A stretch of DNA of 64,000 bases from Janthinobacterium violaceinigrum (GCF_009208555.1 NZ_WFLI01000016.1:1-64000); one strand, 5' to 3'. Shown: positions 44,134 to 53,048, counted from the first letter of the stretch. Notes: generated by a model from the sequence alone, not told the origin. Numbers and translations: made by a program.

Positions 44134-45372
44134 ATGACGTTTTCCTCCCTCGGTCTGATCGATCCCCTGGTCCGCAAACTTGAAGAGCTCGGCTATGCCA
44201 AGCCCACGCCCGTGCAGGCGCAAGCGATTCCCGCCGTGCTGGCCGGGCGCGACCTGATGGCTGCCGCCCAGACGGGCACGGGCAAGACGGCCGGCTTTGC
44301 CGTGCCGCTACTGCAGCGCCTGACATTGGCTGGCGTGGTGGCGCCCCAGTGCGTGCGCGTGCTGGTGCTGGTGCCCACGCGCGAACTGGCTGAGCAAGTC
44401 TATGCCAGCTTCCGCAGCTATGGCGGCAACTTGCCGCTGCGCAGCTTTGTCGCCTATGGCGGCGTGCCCATCGAGCCGCAGATCAGCAAATTGCGCAAGG
44501 GCCTCGATGTGCTGGTGGCTACGCCGGGCCGCTTGCTGGATTTGCAGACGCAGGGCGCCGTCAAGTTCGAGCAGGTGCAGACCCTGGTGCTGGATGAAGC
44601 GGACCGCATGCTGGACCTGGGCTTCGAGCGCGAACTCGATCTGCTGCTGATGACCATGCCCAAGCAGCGCCAGACCCTGCTGTTCTCGGCCACCTTCTCG
44701 GACGCCATCCGCGCCATGGCCAAGACCATGCTGAAGGACCCTGTCTCGGTGGAAGTGAGCGCGCGCAACAGCACGGTCAAGGCCGTAAAACAGTCGGTGA
44801 TCGTGTGCGACAAGAAACGCAAGCCGGAACTGTTCCTGCACCTGATGAAGAAAAAGCGCTGGGGCCAGATCCTGGTCTTCGTCAAGACGCGCAAGGGCGT
44901 CGAGCAATTGGTTATTACCTTGCTGGAGCAGGGCGTGCGCGCCGATTCGATTCACGGCGACAAGACCCAGCCGAACCGGCTGCGCGCGCTGGCCCGCTTC
45001 AAATCTGCCGAAGTGCAGGTGCTGGTGGCGACCGACGTGGCCGCCCGTGGCCTGGACATCGACCAATTGCCCGTCGTCGTCAATTTCGACTTGCCCACCG
45101 TGGCGGAAGATTATATCCACCGCATCGGCCGCACGGGCCGCGCGGGCGCCTCGGGCGAAGCGATCTCGCTCGTCTGCGCCGACGAGGTGGAACTGCTGTC
45201 GGCCGTGGAAGCGCTGACGCGCCAAACCCTCAAACGCAGCGAAGAGCCCGGTTACGAGGCGGAACACCGTGTGCCGGGCACGTCCGCCGGCGGCGCCATC
45301 CAGAAAAAGCCCGTCAAGGTGCTGGCGCCGAAGGCGGCCGAACGGGCGAAAAAACGCCGCTTCTACAAGTAA
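44134..45372 (+). CDS. rhlE: DEAD-box RNA helicase, RhlE type
   Basis: 412 residues from the ATG at 44134 (MTFSSLGLIDPL). Motifs in order: Q motif (PTPVQAQAIP), Walker A AQTGTGKT, PTRELAEQV, TPGRLLDL, DEAD (VLDEADRML), SAT (FSATFSD), ARGLDI and HRIGRTGR. Short basic tail (AAERAKKRRFYK). ATP-dependent RNA unwinding, likely in ribosome assembly or RNA decay. Complete. Confidence 0.94.
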   Translation: MTFSSLGLIDPLVRKLEELGYAKPTPVQAQAIPAVLAGRDLMAAAQTGTGKTAGFAVPLLQRLTLAGVVAPQCVRVLVLVPTRELAEQVYASFRSYGGNLPLRSFVAYGGVPIEPQISKLRKGLDVLVATPGRLLDLQTQGAVKFEQVQTLVLDEADRMLDLGFERELDLLLMTMPKQRQTLLFSATFSDAIRAMAKTMLKDPVSVEVSARNSTVKAVKQSVIVCDKKRKPELFLHLMKKKRWGQILVFVKTRKGVEQLVITLLEQGVRADSIHGDKTQPNRLRALARFKSAEVQVLVATDVAARGLDIDQLPVVVNFDLPTVAEDYIHRIGRTGRAGASGEAISLVCADEVELLSAVEALTRQTLKRSEEPGYEAEHRVPGTSAGGAIQKKPVKVLAPKAAERAKKRRFYK

Positions 45373-45439
45373 TCGGGGAAGTTGGCCAGGCAGGGCAAGG
45401 CGCGCTGCACGGATATGCCATTCGTGCCATCATGCGCCT

Positions 45440-46057
45440 ATGACCTCGATACCTTTGTTCCCGCTCAATACGGTGCTGTATCCCGATGGCTATCTGCCCC
45501 TGCAGATCTTCGAGGTACGCTATCTGGACATGATACGCCAGTGCATCATGGGCGAGCAGCCGTTCGGCGTGGTGCAGCTGCTGGACGGCACCGAAGTGCG
45601 CAAGCCGGGCCAGCAGGAAACCCTGGCGCCCGTGGGTACCTTGGCGCGTATCATCGACTGGTCCGCGCCCCTGTCTGGCTTGCTGCAAATCAAATGCATG
45701 GGTATGCAGCGCTTCCACATCGTCTCCAGCGGACAGCTCAAGCATGGCTTGTGGATGGCGCAGGTTGAAACCTTGCCGGCCGATAAAGCCATTCCCATCC
45801 CGCAAGAACAGCAGAACGTGGCCGACGCGCTCGGGGCACTGATACGCACCTTGCAGGAGCAAAAGATTCCCCCCGACCAAATGCCCCTGCAACCCCCATA
45901 CCGGCTCGACGAGTGCGGCTGGGTGGCGAACCGCTGGTGCGAGCTGCTGTCCCTGACCGCCATGCAAAAACAACTACTGCTGAGCCAGGACAACCCCGTG
46001 CTGCGGCTGGAACTGGTGCAGGACATGCTCACGGAAAACGGCTTGCTGGAAGAGTAA
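45440..46057 (+). CDS. Lon N-terminal (LON substrate-binding) domain protein
   Basis: 205 residues from the ATG at 45440. The LON_substr_bdg start MTSIPLFPLNTVLYPDGYLPLQIFE is split by normal family residues and followed by RYLDMIRQC, GTLARIIDW and a helical C-terminal part. No ATPase or protease domain is present, so it is a stand-alone protein of the YcaP/LON-domain family, whose role is not established. Confidence 0.88.
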   Translation: MTSIPLFPLNTVLYPDGYLPLQIFEVRYLDMIRQCIMGEQPFGVVQLLDGTEVRKPGQQETLAPVGTLARIIDWSAPLSGLLQIKCMGMQRFHIVSSGQLKHGLWMAQVETLPADKAIPIPQEQQNVADALGALIRTLQEQKIPPDQMPLQPPYRLDECGWVANRWCELLSLTAMQKQLLLSQDNPVLRLELVQDMLTENGLLEE

Positions 46058-46210
46058 AACAGCGGAAGCCGCATGTTTGCACACGGTTCCGTTGTGCAAT
46101 TGCAATTTCTATTGAGAAATACTTTACGCTTTGCCGCCGCTGGCATAAGATGATGCCCCTGGGCAAGATAGTCCCAGATGACCCTGAGTAACATTCAAGA
46201 GCACACGACA

Positions 46211-46954
46211 ATGGCAAAAGTAAGCGCGGAACAGATCAATGCGGCAATGGAAGCGATGGCAGGAGAAGGCCAGGCCATCACGGTGCGCGCCTTGCGCGAA
46301 CGGTTGGGCAACGGCGCCTGCCTGGGCACCATCAGCAAGCTGTTGCAGCGCCGCAAGGCTGGCGCGCAGCGCCAGATCGCTGCCGCCGCCGAACTGTCGC
46401 CCGTGCTGCAGCAAGCCATCCTCGATTATGTAGGACAGGAATTAAGCGCCAGCCACAGCGCGCATGAAGCCGAGATGAACGACAATCAACAGGAATTGAT
46501 GGACCTGGCCAGCGAGAACGAGCGCCAGCAAGAGTTGCTCGACCTGCAGGCGGGCGAGCTGGAAACCTTGCGCGAGGAACTCGAACGCGAGCGGCAAGTA
46601 GCGAACCAGGCCCGCACGGACCTGGCCAAGGCGCAGCTGCGCCTGGAAGGCTTGCCGCGCCTGGAAGAGGCGGCCGAGCAGGCGCGCATGGACCTGGCCA
46701 AGGCGCAGTTCAAGCTCGAAGGCATCCCACGCCTGGAAGAGGCTGCCGAAGCGGCGCGCGCCGAATTGATCCAGGCCCAGCTGAAGCTGGAAAGCCTGAC
46801 GCGCGTGGAAACGGAACTGGCGGCCGCGCGCCTGGAACTGGAAGCGGAACGCGAAGAGCTGGGCGAAACGCGCGCCGAGCTGGACGAAGAGCGTACCTTG
46901 CGCATCAAGGCGCAGCAGTTCATCGTCGATCCCATCTTCAAAACGCCTGTCTGA
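46211..46954 (+). CDS. KfrA-like DNA-binding coiled-coil protein with 24-residue repeats
   Basis: 247 residues from the ATG at 46211 (MAKVSAEQINAA); an upstream in-frame ATG at 46178 is less likely. Residues about 5-60 resemble the KfrA N-terminal DNA-binding domain (ITVRALRERLGNG, TISKLLQRRK). The remainder is a long coiled coil. Residues about 134-229 form four 24-residue repeats, the first two nearly identical (AR-x-DLAKAQ-x-x-LEG-x-PRLEEAAE). KfrA proteins are plasmid-borne or chromosomal DNA-binding organisers; the function here is unknown. Repeat R1 copy C follows the stop. Confidence 0.75.
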   Translation: MAKVSAEQINAAMEAMAGEGQAITVRALRERLGNGACLGTISKLLQRRKAGAQRQIAAAAELSPVLQQAILDYVGQELSASHSAHEAEMNDNQQELMDLASENERQQELLDLQAGELETLREELERERQVANQARTDLAKAQLRLEGLPRLEEAAEQARMDLAKAQFKLEGIPRLEEAAEAARAELIQAQLKLESLTRVETELAAARLELEAEREELGETRAELDEERTLRIKAQQFIVDPIFKTPV

Positions 46955-46966
46955 GGACGCCTGAGC

Positions 46967-47068
46967 AAACCTGCTGCGCGTCGCGCTTTGCGGCCTGCGA
47001 TGCTCGCCGGCTCGGCATAAAGTACGGTTGCGCTTCCTGGCCAAAAATCGTTCCGCTCGCCAGGTTTT
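46967..47068 (+). repeat. Structured intergenic repeat R1, copy C
   Basis: Shares CTGCTGCGCGTCG, GCGGCCTGCGATGCTC, GTACGGTTGCGCTTC and CCGCTCGC with copies A and B in the same order. It is bounded by inverted AAACC/GGTTT. The left arm of the central hairpin is altered (CGGCATAAAGTACGG). It starts 12 bp after the KfrA-like stop and ends about 120 bp before the CheB start. Confidence 0.75.
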
Positions 47069-47189
47069 CCCCGGCGCCGATGCGTCGCGGGGTGTCGTGG
47101 TTTCATGAGGTCCTGTGTTAAACGGCGCACGGAACCGCGATGCGGGGCGCAGCAGAATACCTGCTGGACCTGGAGCGAAAGGGGCTGGC

Positions 47190-48182
47190 ATGCAGGCCTT
47201 GATACTCATCGGTGCTTCCGCGGGCGGCGTGGAAGCGCTGTCCGCCATCTTTGCCGCCTTGCCTGCCAGTCTGCCGGCGCCCGTGCTGGTGGTTGCGCAT
47301 GTGGGGGCGCGCAAGAGCCTGCTGCCCGACATTCTCGGCAAGACTGCCGCCTTGCCCGTACGCTTTGCCGAAGAGCGTGAACCCGTGCACGCCGGGCGCA
47401 TCCTGCTGGCGCCGCCGGACCGGCACATGCTCGTTGCCAACCTGGCCGGCCGGGCGATGGTCGAACTGACCCGCGGTCCCAAGGAAAACCATACGCGTCC
47501 CGCCATCGATCCCCTGTTTCGCAGTGCCGCCGCCGCTTTCGGACCGAAAGCGGTGGGCGTGATCCTCAGCGGCTACCTCGACGATGGCACGGCGGGCTTG
47601 CAGGCCATCAAGGCTTGCGGCGGCAAGGCGCTGGTGCAGGAACCGCAGGACGCGGCGGCGCCGTCGATGCCGCAAAGCGCGATCGACCATGTGGAGGTGG
47701 ACTGGCGCCTGCCAGCCGCCGAGATCGGCCCAGCCCTGCTGGCGCTGGCCAGCGGAAAGCCGGCGGCGCCCAAGGCAACACAGCCCTTGCAGCCCGCGCC
47801 CCCGTGGATCGCCGTGGAAAACCGTTTTGCCCGTGGAGTGGGGAATATGGAACAACTGGAAAAAATTGCCGCGCCATCCACTTTCACCTGTCCCGAATGC
47901 CAGGGCACCTTGTGGGAATTGCACGGCCAGCAGCCGCAGCGTTTCCGCTGCCACACGGGCCACAGTTTCACGGCGCACGTGCTCGGCGAGTTACAGCATG
48001 ACAAGGCGGAAGACGCCATCTGGGCCGCCGTCAGGGCCTTGCAGGAAAAGGAAAAGCTGTACCTGAACCTGGCTGCCAAGGCCCAGGCCTGGCTGCATCC
48101 GGGCGCGGCCGGCGAATACGCGGAGAAGGCGCGTCAGGCGGGAGAGCAGGCCGAGGTGCTGAAACGGGCCTTGCTGGCTTAA
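47190..48182 (+). CDS. Lone CheB-type methylesterase domain with zinc-ribbon-like C-terminus
   Basis: 330 residues from the ATG at 47190. The CheB catalytic domain occupies about 1-185 with the triad Ser in IGASAGG, His in ENHTRPAIDP and Asp in GYLDDGTAG. There is no receiver domain. A C-terminal segment has Cys/His pairs (FTCPECQGTLWEL, RFRCHTGHSF) and a helical tail, as in stand-alone CheB proteins seen beside CheR or sensor genes. It may demethylate receptors outside the main che cluster. No CheR adjoins it. Confidence 0.88.
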   Translation: MQALILIGASAGGVEALSAIFAALPASLPAPVLVVAHVGARKSLLPDILGKTAALPVRFAEEREPVHAGRILLAPPDRHMLVANLAGRAMVELTRGPKENHTRPAIDPLFRSAAAAFGPKAVGVILSGYLDDGTAGLQAIKACGGKALVQEPQDAAAPSMPQSAIDHVEVDWRLPAAEIGPALLALASGKPAAPKATQPLQPAPPWIAVENRFARGVGNMEQLEKIAAPSTFTCPECQGTLWELHGQQPQRFRCHTGHSFTAHVLGELQHDKAEDAIWAAVRALQEKEKLYLNLAAKAQAWLHPGAAGEYAEKARQAGEQAEVLKRALLA

Positions 48183-48234
48183 AATGGCGCATTGCCGCGC
48201 CATGCCGCGCGGCGTCCGATCGCAAAGAAGGTTT

Positions 48235-49182
48235 ATGTCTGTAGAAAAGAAAGTGCCGCACGAGCGTGCGGCCAGCCCCATCGTGCCCCGCGCGCTGCCG
48301 CCCAGGCCGCCAGCCGAATTCAGTTCGCCCGAAGCGGCCCTGGCGCGCAAGCTGGCGCGCGAACACAAGGATGCACAGGTGCGCGGCGTCACGTCCATCG
48401 ACGCCATACGCGTCGCCATCAGGCAGGCAGCGCGTGGCTTGCCGGCCATCAGTGCCGTGCCGCGCCTGGGCATGCTGGACGCCGCCGCCTTCCGCGCGCG
48501 CGCCGCGCGAGGCTTGCCCTTCCTGATGCGGGGGCTGGTGCAGCGCTGGCCCCTGTCTGCGCTGGGCCCCGAAGTCTTGCGCGAGCAGTTCAGCCACGTG
48601 CCCGTGCGCGCGCGGGTGGGCGACTACATCAACACGGCGTTTGCGCCGGACCGCGCCATGCAGGACATGTCGATGGGGCAATACCTGGATCTGGTGGAAG
48701 AGGGGAGCCATGCATTGCCGCCCTACCTGGGCAACCTGGAATTGCGCGAATTGAACCGCCTGTGCCACTGGCCCACCTACTTCGACAAGATGGGCCCGCC
48801 GCGCTTCTGGGTGGGGCCGGCCGGCACGGTCACGCCTTTGCATTGCGATTACGACGACAATATCTTTGCGCAAGTGTGGGGCCGCAAGCGCATCATCCTG
48901 TCGCCGCCGCACCACGACGCCTTCCTGTATCCCAGCGAGGCGAACGCCATCCTGTTCGGCTCGCCCTTCGACCCGGAAGCGCCCGATTTCGAGCGTTTCC
49001 CGCTGGCGCGCCAGGCCAGCATGATCGAATGCATCGTCGAGCCGGGCGACATGCTGTACGTGCCCGCCGGCTGGTATCACCAGGTGCGCGCGCTGACGTT
49101 CTCGCTGTCCTCGAACCGCTGGGCCAGGGCCGTGCCGTTTGCCCTGCATGGCGATGCGGCGCTGCGGCGCGCGGCCGATTGA
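48235..49182 (+). CDS. Cupin-like/JmjC-type Fe(II)/2-oxoglutarate oxygenase family protein
   Basis: 315 residues from the ATG at 48235, with AGAAGG five bases upstream. Cupin_8/JmjC fold: first metal pair in TPLHCDYDDNIF (His-x-Asp), the KRIILSPPHH stretch and the distal His in YVPAGWYHQVRAL. Family members hydroxylate proteins or small molecules. Pro/Ala-rich N-terminus. Its TGA at 49180 is followed in the same frame by 78 open codons, listed next. Confidence 0.88.
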   Translation: MSVEKKVPHERAASPIVPRALPPRPPAEFSSPEAALARKLAREHKDAQVRGVTSIDAIRVAIRQAARGLPAISAVPRLGMLDAAAFRARAARGLPFLMRGLVQRWPLSALGPEVLREQFSHVPVRARVGDYINTAFAPDRAMQDMSMGQYLDLVEEGSHALPPYLGNLELRELNRLCHWPTYFDKMGPPRFWVGPAGTVTPLHCDYDDNIFAQVWGRKRIILSPPHHDAFLYPSEANAILFGSPFDPEAPDFERFPLARQASMIECIVEPGDMLYVPAGWYHQVRALTFSLSSNRWARAVPFALHGDAALRRAAD

Positions 49183-49419
49183 AGCATCATTCTTGAATCA
49201 CTACTGGAGCAGCATATCGATACCCTCGCCCGCGCCCTGATACTCGCCACCACCTACATCGAAGGCCAGGAGGAAAGTGATCCCGATACCGACATTGCCG
49301 CATTGGAATCGATCGCCGCCGAATTGCGGCATGCCAGTGTGGAAGAGCAAGCCAGTCTGGTACGGGCCGCCCACGCGCTGGGCTTTCCCGACTGGCCAGA
49401 AGAGATGGGGCTGGGCTGA
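49183..49419 (+). CDS. Small acidic ORF without canonical start, in frame after the cupin stop
   Basis: From 49192 the frame reads LESLLEQHIDTLARALIL, ATTYIEGQEESDPDTDIA and ends FPDWPEEMGLG, a convincing helical acidic protein of about 76 residues. No ATG, GTG or TTG precedes it in frame; candidates are ATT at 49189 or ATC at 49186, or readthrough of the cupin TGA. No ribosome site is visible. It could be an ATT-initiated gene, a C-terminal domain cut off by a stop mutation, or a sequencing artefact. Confidence 0.45.
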   Translation, partial: SIILESLLEQHIDTLARALILATTYIEGQEESDPDTDIAALESIAAELRHASVEEQASLVRAAHALGFPDWPEEMGLG

Positions 49420-49454
49420 AGGCCAGGGTGTCGGTCTGATGTTGCGCAATCGCC

Positions 49455-50360
49455 CTATGGCTGCAGGGCCTCGGCCGCGCCGCGTGCCTTTTTCGGCCGC
49501 CACTCGCTGAGGATGCCCGCACAAATGATCAGGATCGCGCCCATGATGGCCAGGGCCGGCAGGCGCTCGCCGGCGATGCGTCCGATGACGCCGGCCCACA
49601 CGGGTTCGCCCGCATAGATCAAGGTGGCCTTCGTCGCGGAAATGCGCTTTTGCGCCCAGTTCATCACATATTGGATTAGCGCGCTGGCGCAGCCCAGCGC
49701 CAGCACGCTGAGGATGAAGGTCCGGCTCAGGGCCGGCGGCGCTTCGCCCATCACGGGCATCAGCAGCACGGCGATTAGCGATGCCGTGGCCAGCTGCACG
49801 ATGGTCACGCGCAAGATGTTCAGCTGCGGCGAGACGCGGCTGATCAGGATGATTTCCAGGGCAATGGCGATGGCGCCCACGGCCGTGATCAGCTCGCCGG
49901 TGCCAAATGCCATGCTCAGGCCATCCGTGCCCGTCAGCAGCACCAATCCCGCGAATGCCAAGGCCACGGCCGCCCACACGGCAGGGCGGGGCCGCTGCTT
50001 GAACACCAGCCATTGCACCAGCGGCACGATGGGCACATAGAAGGCCGTGATGAAAGCCGACTTGCTGCTCGTGATATGCATCAAGCCATAGGTTTGCAGC
50101 GCGTAGCCGCCAAAGATGCTCACGCCGATGGCCATGCCCGTGAATAACTCGGCCTTGCTCAACTGCTTCAACTGGCCGCGGCAGATCAGGGCGCCGATGC
50201 TGGCGGCCACGGCAAAGCGGGCCGCCACGAAGGCCAGCGGACCGCTGACCGTCATGGCATGTTGCACGACAAGAAAAGTGCCGCCCCAGATGAGGGTGAT
50301 GGCGATCAGGGCCAGTTCGGGCAGGCCGAGGGCGGGCGGGGGACTTGCGTGTGTTTTCAT
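49455..50360 (-). CDS. EamA/DMT family transporter
   Basis: 301 residues, ten membrane helices in two EamA repeats (ALIAITLIWGGTFLVVQHA; ITSSKSAFITAFYVPIVPL; ATLIYAGEPVWAGVIGRIAG). Drug/metabolite exporter family, substrate unknown. Divergent from an XRE-cupin regulator with about 50 bp between starts, a common exporter-regulator pair, so the exporter is probably under its control. Confidence 0.92.
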   Translation of the reverse strand: MKTHASPPPALGLPELALIAITLIWGGTFLVVQHAMTVSGPLAFVAARFAVAASIGALICRGQLKQLSKAELFTGMAIGVSIFGGYALQTYGLMHITSSKSAFITAFYVPIVPLVQWLVFKQRPRPAVWAAVALAFAGLVLLTGTDGLSMAFGTGELITAVGAIAIALEIILISRVSPQLNILRVTIVQLATASLIAVLLMPVMGEAPPALSRTFILSVLALGCASALIQYVMNWAQKRISATKATLIYAGEPVWAGVIGRIAGERLPALAIMGAILIICAGILSEWRPKKARGAAEALQP

Positions 50361-50411
50361 GGGGAGCTATGCTATGAGCAAAATATTTCCCATCATCATA
50401 GGAGCAATATA

Positions 50412-50969
50412 TTGCGCAGTCAAGCCGAGGCCGGTGGTGTGCTGGAACACCTGGCCAAAAATCTGCGGCGCTTGCGTCTGGCCGCCGGTATCAGCCAGGA
50501 CGAGCTGGCGCGCAAGTCGGGCCTGAGCCGGCGCATGGTCAATGGCGTGGAAGCGGGCGGCACCAACATCAGCCTGGCCAACCTCGACCATGTGGCGGCC
50601 GCGCTGAACGTGGCCTTTGTCGACCTGGTCCAGCCGCCGCGGCAGCTGCATGACAGCTTGCGCGTGCTGATGTGGCAAAGCGAGTCGCAGGCCAGCCAGG
50701 CCGTGCTGCTGGGTGCCGCACCCGCCAGCCGGCAGGTGGAACTGTGGTCGTGGACCCTGGCGCCGGGCGAACGCTACGATGCGCAAGCGGACCCGGCCGG
50801 CTTCAGCGAAATGCTCTACGTGCTGGAAGGCGAGTTGCAGCTGGAGCTGGCGGCCGGGACGAAACGGCTGGCCACGGGCGATTTTTTCGTGTTCAGCAGC
50901 GCGCAAGCGTACAGCTATGTCAACGCTGGTCCATCCACCTTGCGGTTTACCCGCAACGTGGCCAGCTGA
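50412..50969 (+). CDS. XRE family regulator with C-terminal cupin domain
   Basis: 185 residues from a TTG at 50412 with a strong AGGAG at 50399-50403. The longer frame from 50259 lies in the divergent gene. Helix-turn-helix at about 13-68 (LRRLRLAAGISQDELARKS, ANLDHVAAALNV), then a cupin_2 sensor domain (EMLYVLEGELQLEL, GDFFVFSSAQAYSY). Such proteins repress metabolite or exporter genes. It likely senses a ligand exported by the adjacent DMT transporter. Confidence 0.9.
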   Translation: MRSQAEAGGVLEHLAKNLRRLRLAAGISQDELARKSGLSRRMVNGVEAGGTNISLANLDHVAAALNVAFVDLVQPPRQLHDSLRVLMWQSESQASQAVLLGAAPASRQVELWSWTLAPGERYDAQADPAGFSEMLYVLEGELQLELAAGTKRLATGDFFVFSSAQAYSYVNAGPSTLRFTRNVAS

Positions 50970-50975
50970 GGCGGG

Positions 50976-51707
50976 CTACGCCAGGCCGCAGCCGATGAGG
51001 AGCAGCATCGGCCGTTCGCGTTCTTCCGCCAGCGCCGGCTGCAGGGCGACCTGTTCATCGCTGGGTCCCCATTCCTCCACGTGCTCCAGCTGGAAACCCG
51101 CTTGCAGCAGCGCATTGATGGTCGTGCCCATGGTGCGGTGCTGCTTGATCACGCCGGGCGCCAGCCAGTCCGACACGCGAGGGCCTTGCTGCTGGTAACT
51201 GTCGACGGGCCAGCGCTTGCGGCCTTGCGCATCCGTCAGCCAGCCGGGCTGGCGCGGCGCCATGAAGATCGGGTGCTCGATGGAAAACACCAGCTTGCCG
51301 CCCCGTTTCAAGCCATGGCGGATGGCGGCCAGCAAGGCCGCGAAATTGTCGATGTAGTGGAATGCCAGCGAGCTGTAGACGAGGTCGTAGGCCGCTGGCG
51401 CCACGGCAAGCTGTTCCAGGTCCATCCTGGCATAGCTGACGGCCGGGTGTTCGCCCATGCCGCCTGCTTGCGCGAGCATCTTTTCCGACACGTCCACACC
51501 CAGCACCCGGGACGCGCCCGCTTCCGCAGCCCAGCGGCAGAACCAGCCATAGCCGCAGCCCAGGTCGAGCACGTTTTTGCCGTGTAGCGCAGGCAGCATG
51601 GCGCGCAAGGCCGGCCATTCGGGTGCGCTGCCGAGTCCGCCCACGGAGCGGGGCAGCTGGCTGTAGGCCGTGAAGAAGGCGTCGTTGTCGTAGATATTCT
51701 GGGTCAT
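50976..51707 (-). CDS. Class I SAM-dependent methyltransferase
   Basis: 243 residues from the ATG at 51707, which overlaps the CLC-F stop (ATGA). The frame open further upstream is inside the channel gene. Motif I is VLDLGCGYGWFCRWAAE, followed by the acidic loop VLGVDVSEKML and the DLVYSSLAFHYIDN motif. Substrate unknown. Because it is coupled to clcF, its translation should also depend on the fluoride riboswitch. Confidence 0.9.
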   Translation of the reverse strand: MTQNIYDNDAFFTAYSQLPRSVGGLGSAPEWPALRAMLPALHGKNVLDLGCGYGWFCRWAAEAGASRVLGVDVSEKMLAQAGGMGEHPAVSYARMDLEQLAVAPAAYDLVYSSLAFHYIDNFAALLAAIRHGLKRGGKLVFSIEHPIFMAPRQPGWLTDAQGRKRWPVDSYQQQGPRVSDWLAPGVIKQHRTMGTTINALLQAGFQLEHVEEWGPSDEQVALQPALAEERERPMLLLIGCGLA

Positions 51708-53017
51708 GGCTCGGGTTCCTTGTGGGGCGTGCGCTTGGCGTGGCCGCTGCGTTGTGCCCGGTAAATGCCCGCGTGGCCGGAAAACAAATAGGCCACCACG
51801 CAGGCGATGGCCGCGTACACGCCGATCTCGGCGCCGAACAGTTCCATGGCCATCAGGGTCGAGGCGATGGGCGTGTTGGCCGCGCCCGCAAACACGGCGA
51901 CGAAACCGATGGCGGCCAGCAGGACAGCGGGCTGGTGCAGCAGCGGTCCCAGCGCATTGCCCAGGGTCGCGCCGATGAAGAACAGGGGCGTCACTTCGCC
52001 GCCCTTGAAACCGGTGCCCAGCGAGACGATGGTAAACGCCATCTTGCCCAGGAAATCCCAGGCGGGCAGCGGTTCCTTCAGGGCATCGACGATGGTGGGG
52101 ATGCCCAGGCCGATGTAGCGATCCGTGCCCAGCAGCCACACGGCGAGGGCGACGACGAGGCCGCCCGCCAGCGGACGCAGGGGCGGGTAGGCGATCCAGC
52201 GTTTCATCAGTCCGCTCAAGCCGTGCGTGGCTTGCGCAAACAGTTTACCCGTCACGCCGAACAGCACGCCGGCGACCACCATGGCGCCCAGGGTCCAGGC
52301 GGACATGGCGGGAATGCCGGGTACGGCGTAATGCACATGCTGCACGCCCCACAGCAAGCCCACCTGGTCGGCGATGACGGCAGCAGCCAGGCAGGGCAGC
52401 ATGGCTTCGTAGCGCAGGCGGCCGATGGCCAGCACTTCCAGGCCGAAGATGGCGCCCGCCAGCGGCGTGCCGAAAACGGAAGCGAAGCCGGCGCTGATGC
52501 CGGCCATCAGGATGATGCGGCGGTCTTCATTGTCCAGACGAAATAATTTGGTCAGCTGGTCCGCCAGCGCGCCGCCCATCTGCACGGCCGTGCCTTCGCG
52601 CCCGACGGAGGCGCCGAACAGGTGCGAGACGACGGTGGCGCCCAGCACCAGCGGCGCCATGCGCAGGGGGATGATTTTTTTCGGATCGTGGATTTCATCG
52701 ATGAGCAGGTTCGCGCCCCCTTCCACGCTATTGCCGTAGCGTAAATACAGCCAGCCGACGGCAAAGCCCGCCACGGGTAGCAGCCAGATCAGCCAGGCAT
52801 GCGCCAGGCGGGTCGTGGTTGCCCAGTCGAGGGCGAACAGGAAGCCGGCCGAGGCCGTGCCGGCCAGGACGGCCACGGCAAAGGCGAGCAGCAGCCATTT
52901 CAGCAGATGCAGCAATAGATCGGTGAGGGCGGTGAGGCGGGTCATCATGCGTGTCCAGTCGTCTGGTGTGGGCCGAACCTGGACAGGTGGCGGAAGCTGC
53001 ATTGGCGCCGGGCGCAT
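51704..53017 (-). CDS. CLC-F type fluoride/proton antiporter
   Basis: Up to 437 residues. The ATG at 53017 abuts a leader hairpin; in-frame Met codons at 53002, 52948 or 52945 (MMTRLTALTD) are plausible, giving 413-437. CLC family, with motifs of the fluoride branch: GGANLLID where chloride CLCs have GSGIP, GREGT (residues 139-143) instead of GREGP, and GFKGGEVTPLF instead of GGIFAP. It exports fluoride at the inner membrane. The riboswitch directly upstream confirms the assignment. Confidence 0.9.
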   Translation of the reverse strand: MRPAPMQLPPPVQVRPTPDDWTRMMTRLTALTDLLLHLLKWLLLAFAVAVLAGTASAGFLFALDWATTTRLAHAWLIWLLPVAGFAVGWLYLRYGNSVEGGANLLIDEIHDPKKIIPLRMAPLVLGATVVSHLFGASVGREGTAVQMGGALADQLTKLFRLDNEDRRIILMAGISAGFASVFGTPLAGAIFGLEVLAIGRLRYEAMLPCLAAAVIADQVGLLWGVQHVHYAVPGIPAMSAWTLGAMVVAGVLFGVTGKLFAQATHGLSGLMKRWIAYPPLRPLAGGLVVALAVWLLGTDRYIGLGIPTIVDALKEPLPAWDFLGKMAFTIVSLGTGFKGGEVTPLFFIGATLGNALGPLLHQPAVLLAAIGFVAVFAGAANTPIASTLMAMELFGAEIGVYAAIACVVAYLFSGHAGIYRAQRSGHAKRTPHKEPEP

Positions 53018-53048
53018 GCCTGCAACTTTCCGGCTATCCAGGAAAGTG

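Noticed and set aside
41771-44326. 851-codon minus-strand frame opposite the TonB-dependent receptor
   Set aside because: Shadow frame. The receptor's plug and barrel motifs are on the plus strand.
50976-52139. Apparent 387-residue protein joining unknown sequence to the methyltransferase
   Set aside because: The first about 144 residues are an out-of-frame reading of the CLC-F gene. The ATG at 51707 overlapping the clcF stop gives a normal methyltransferase.
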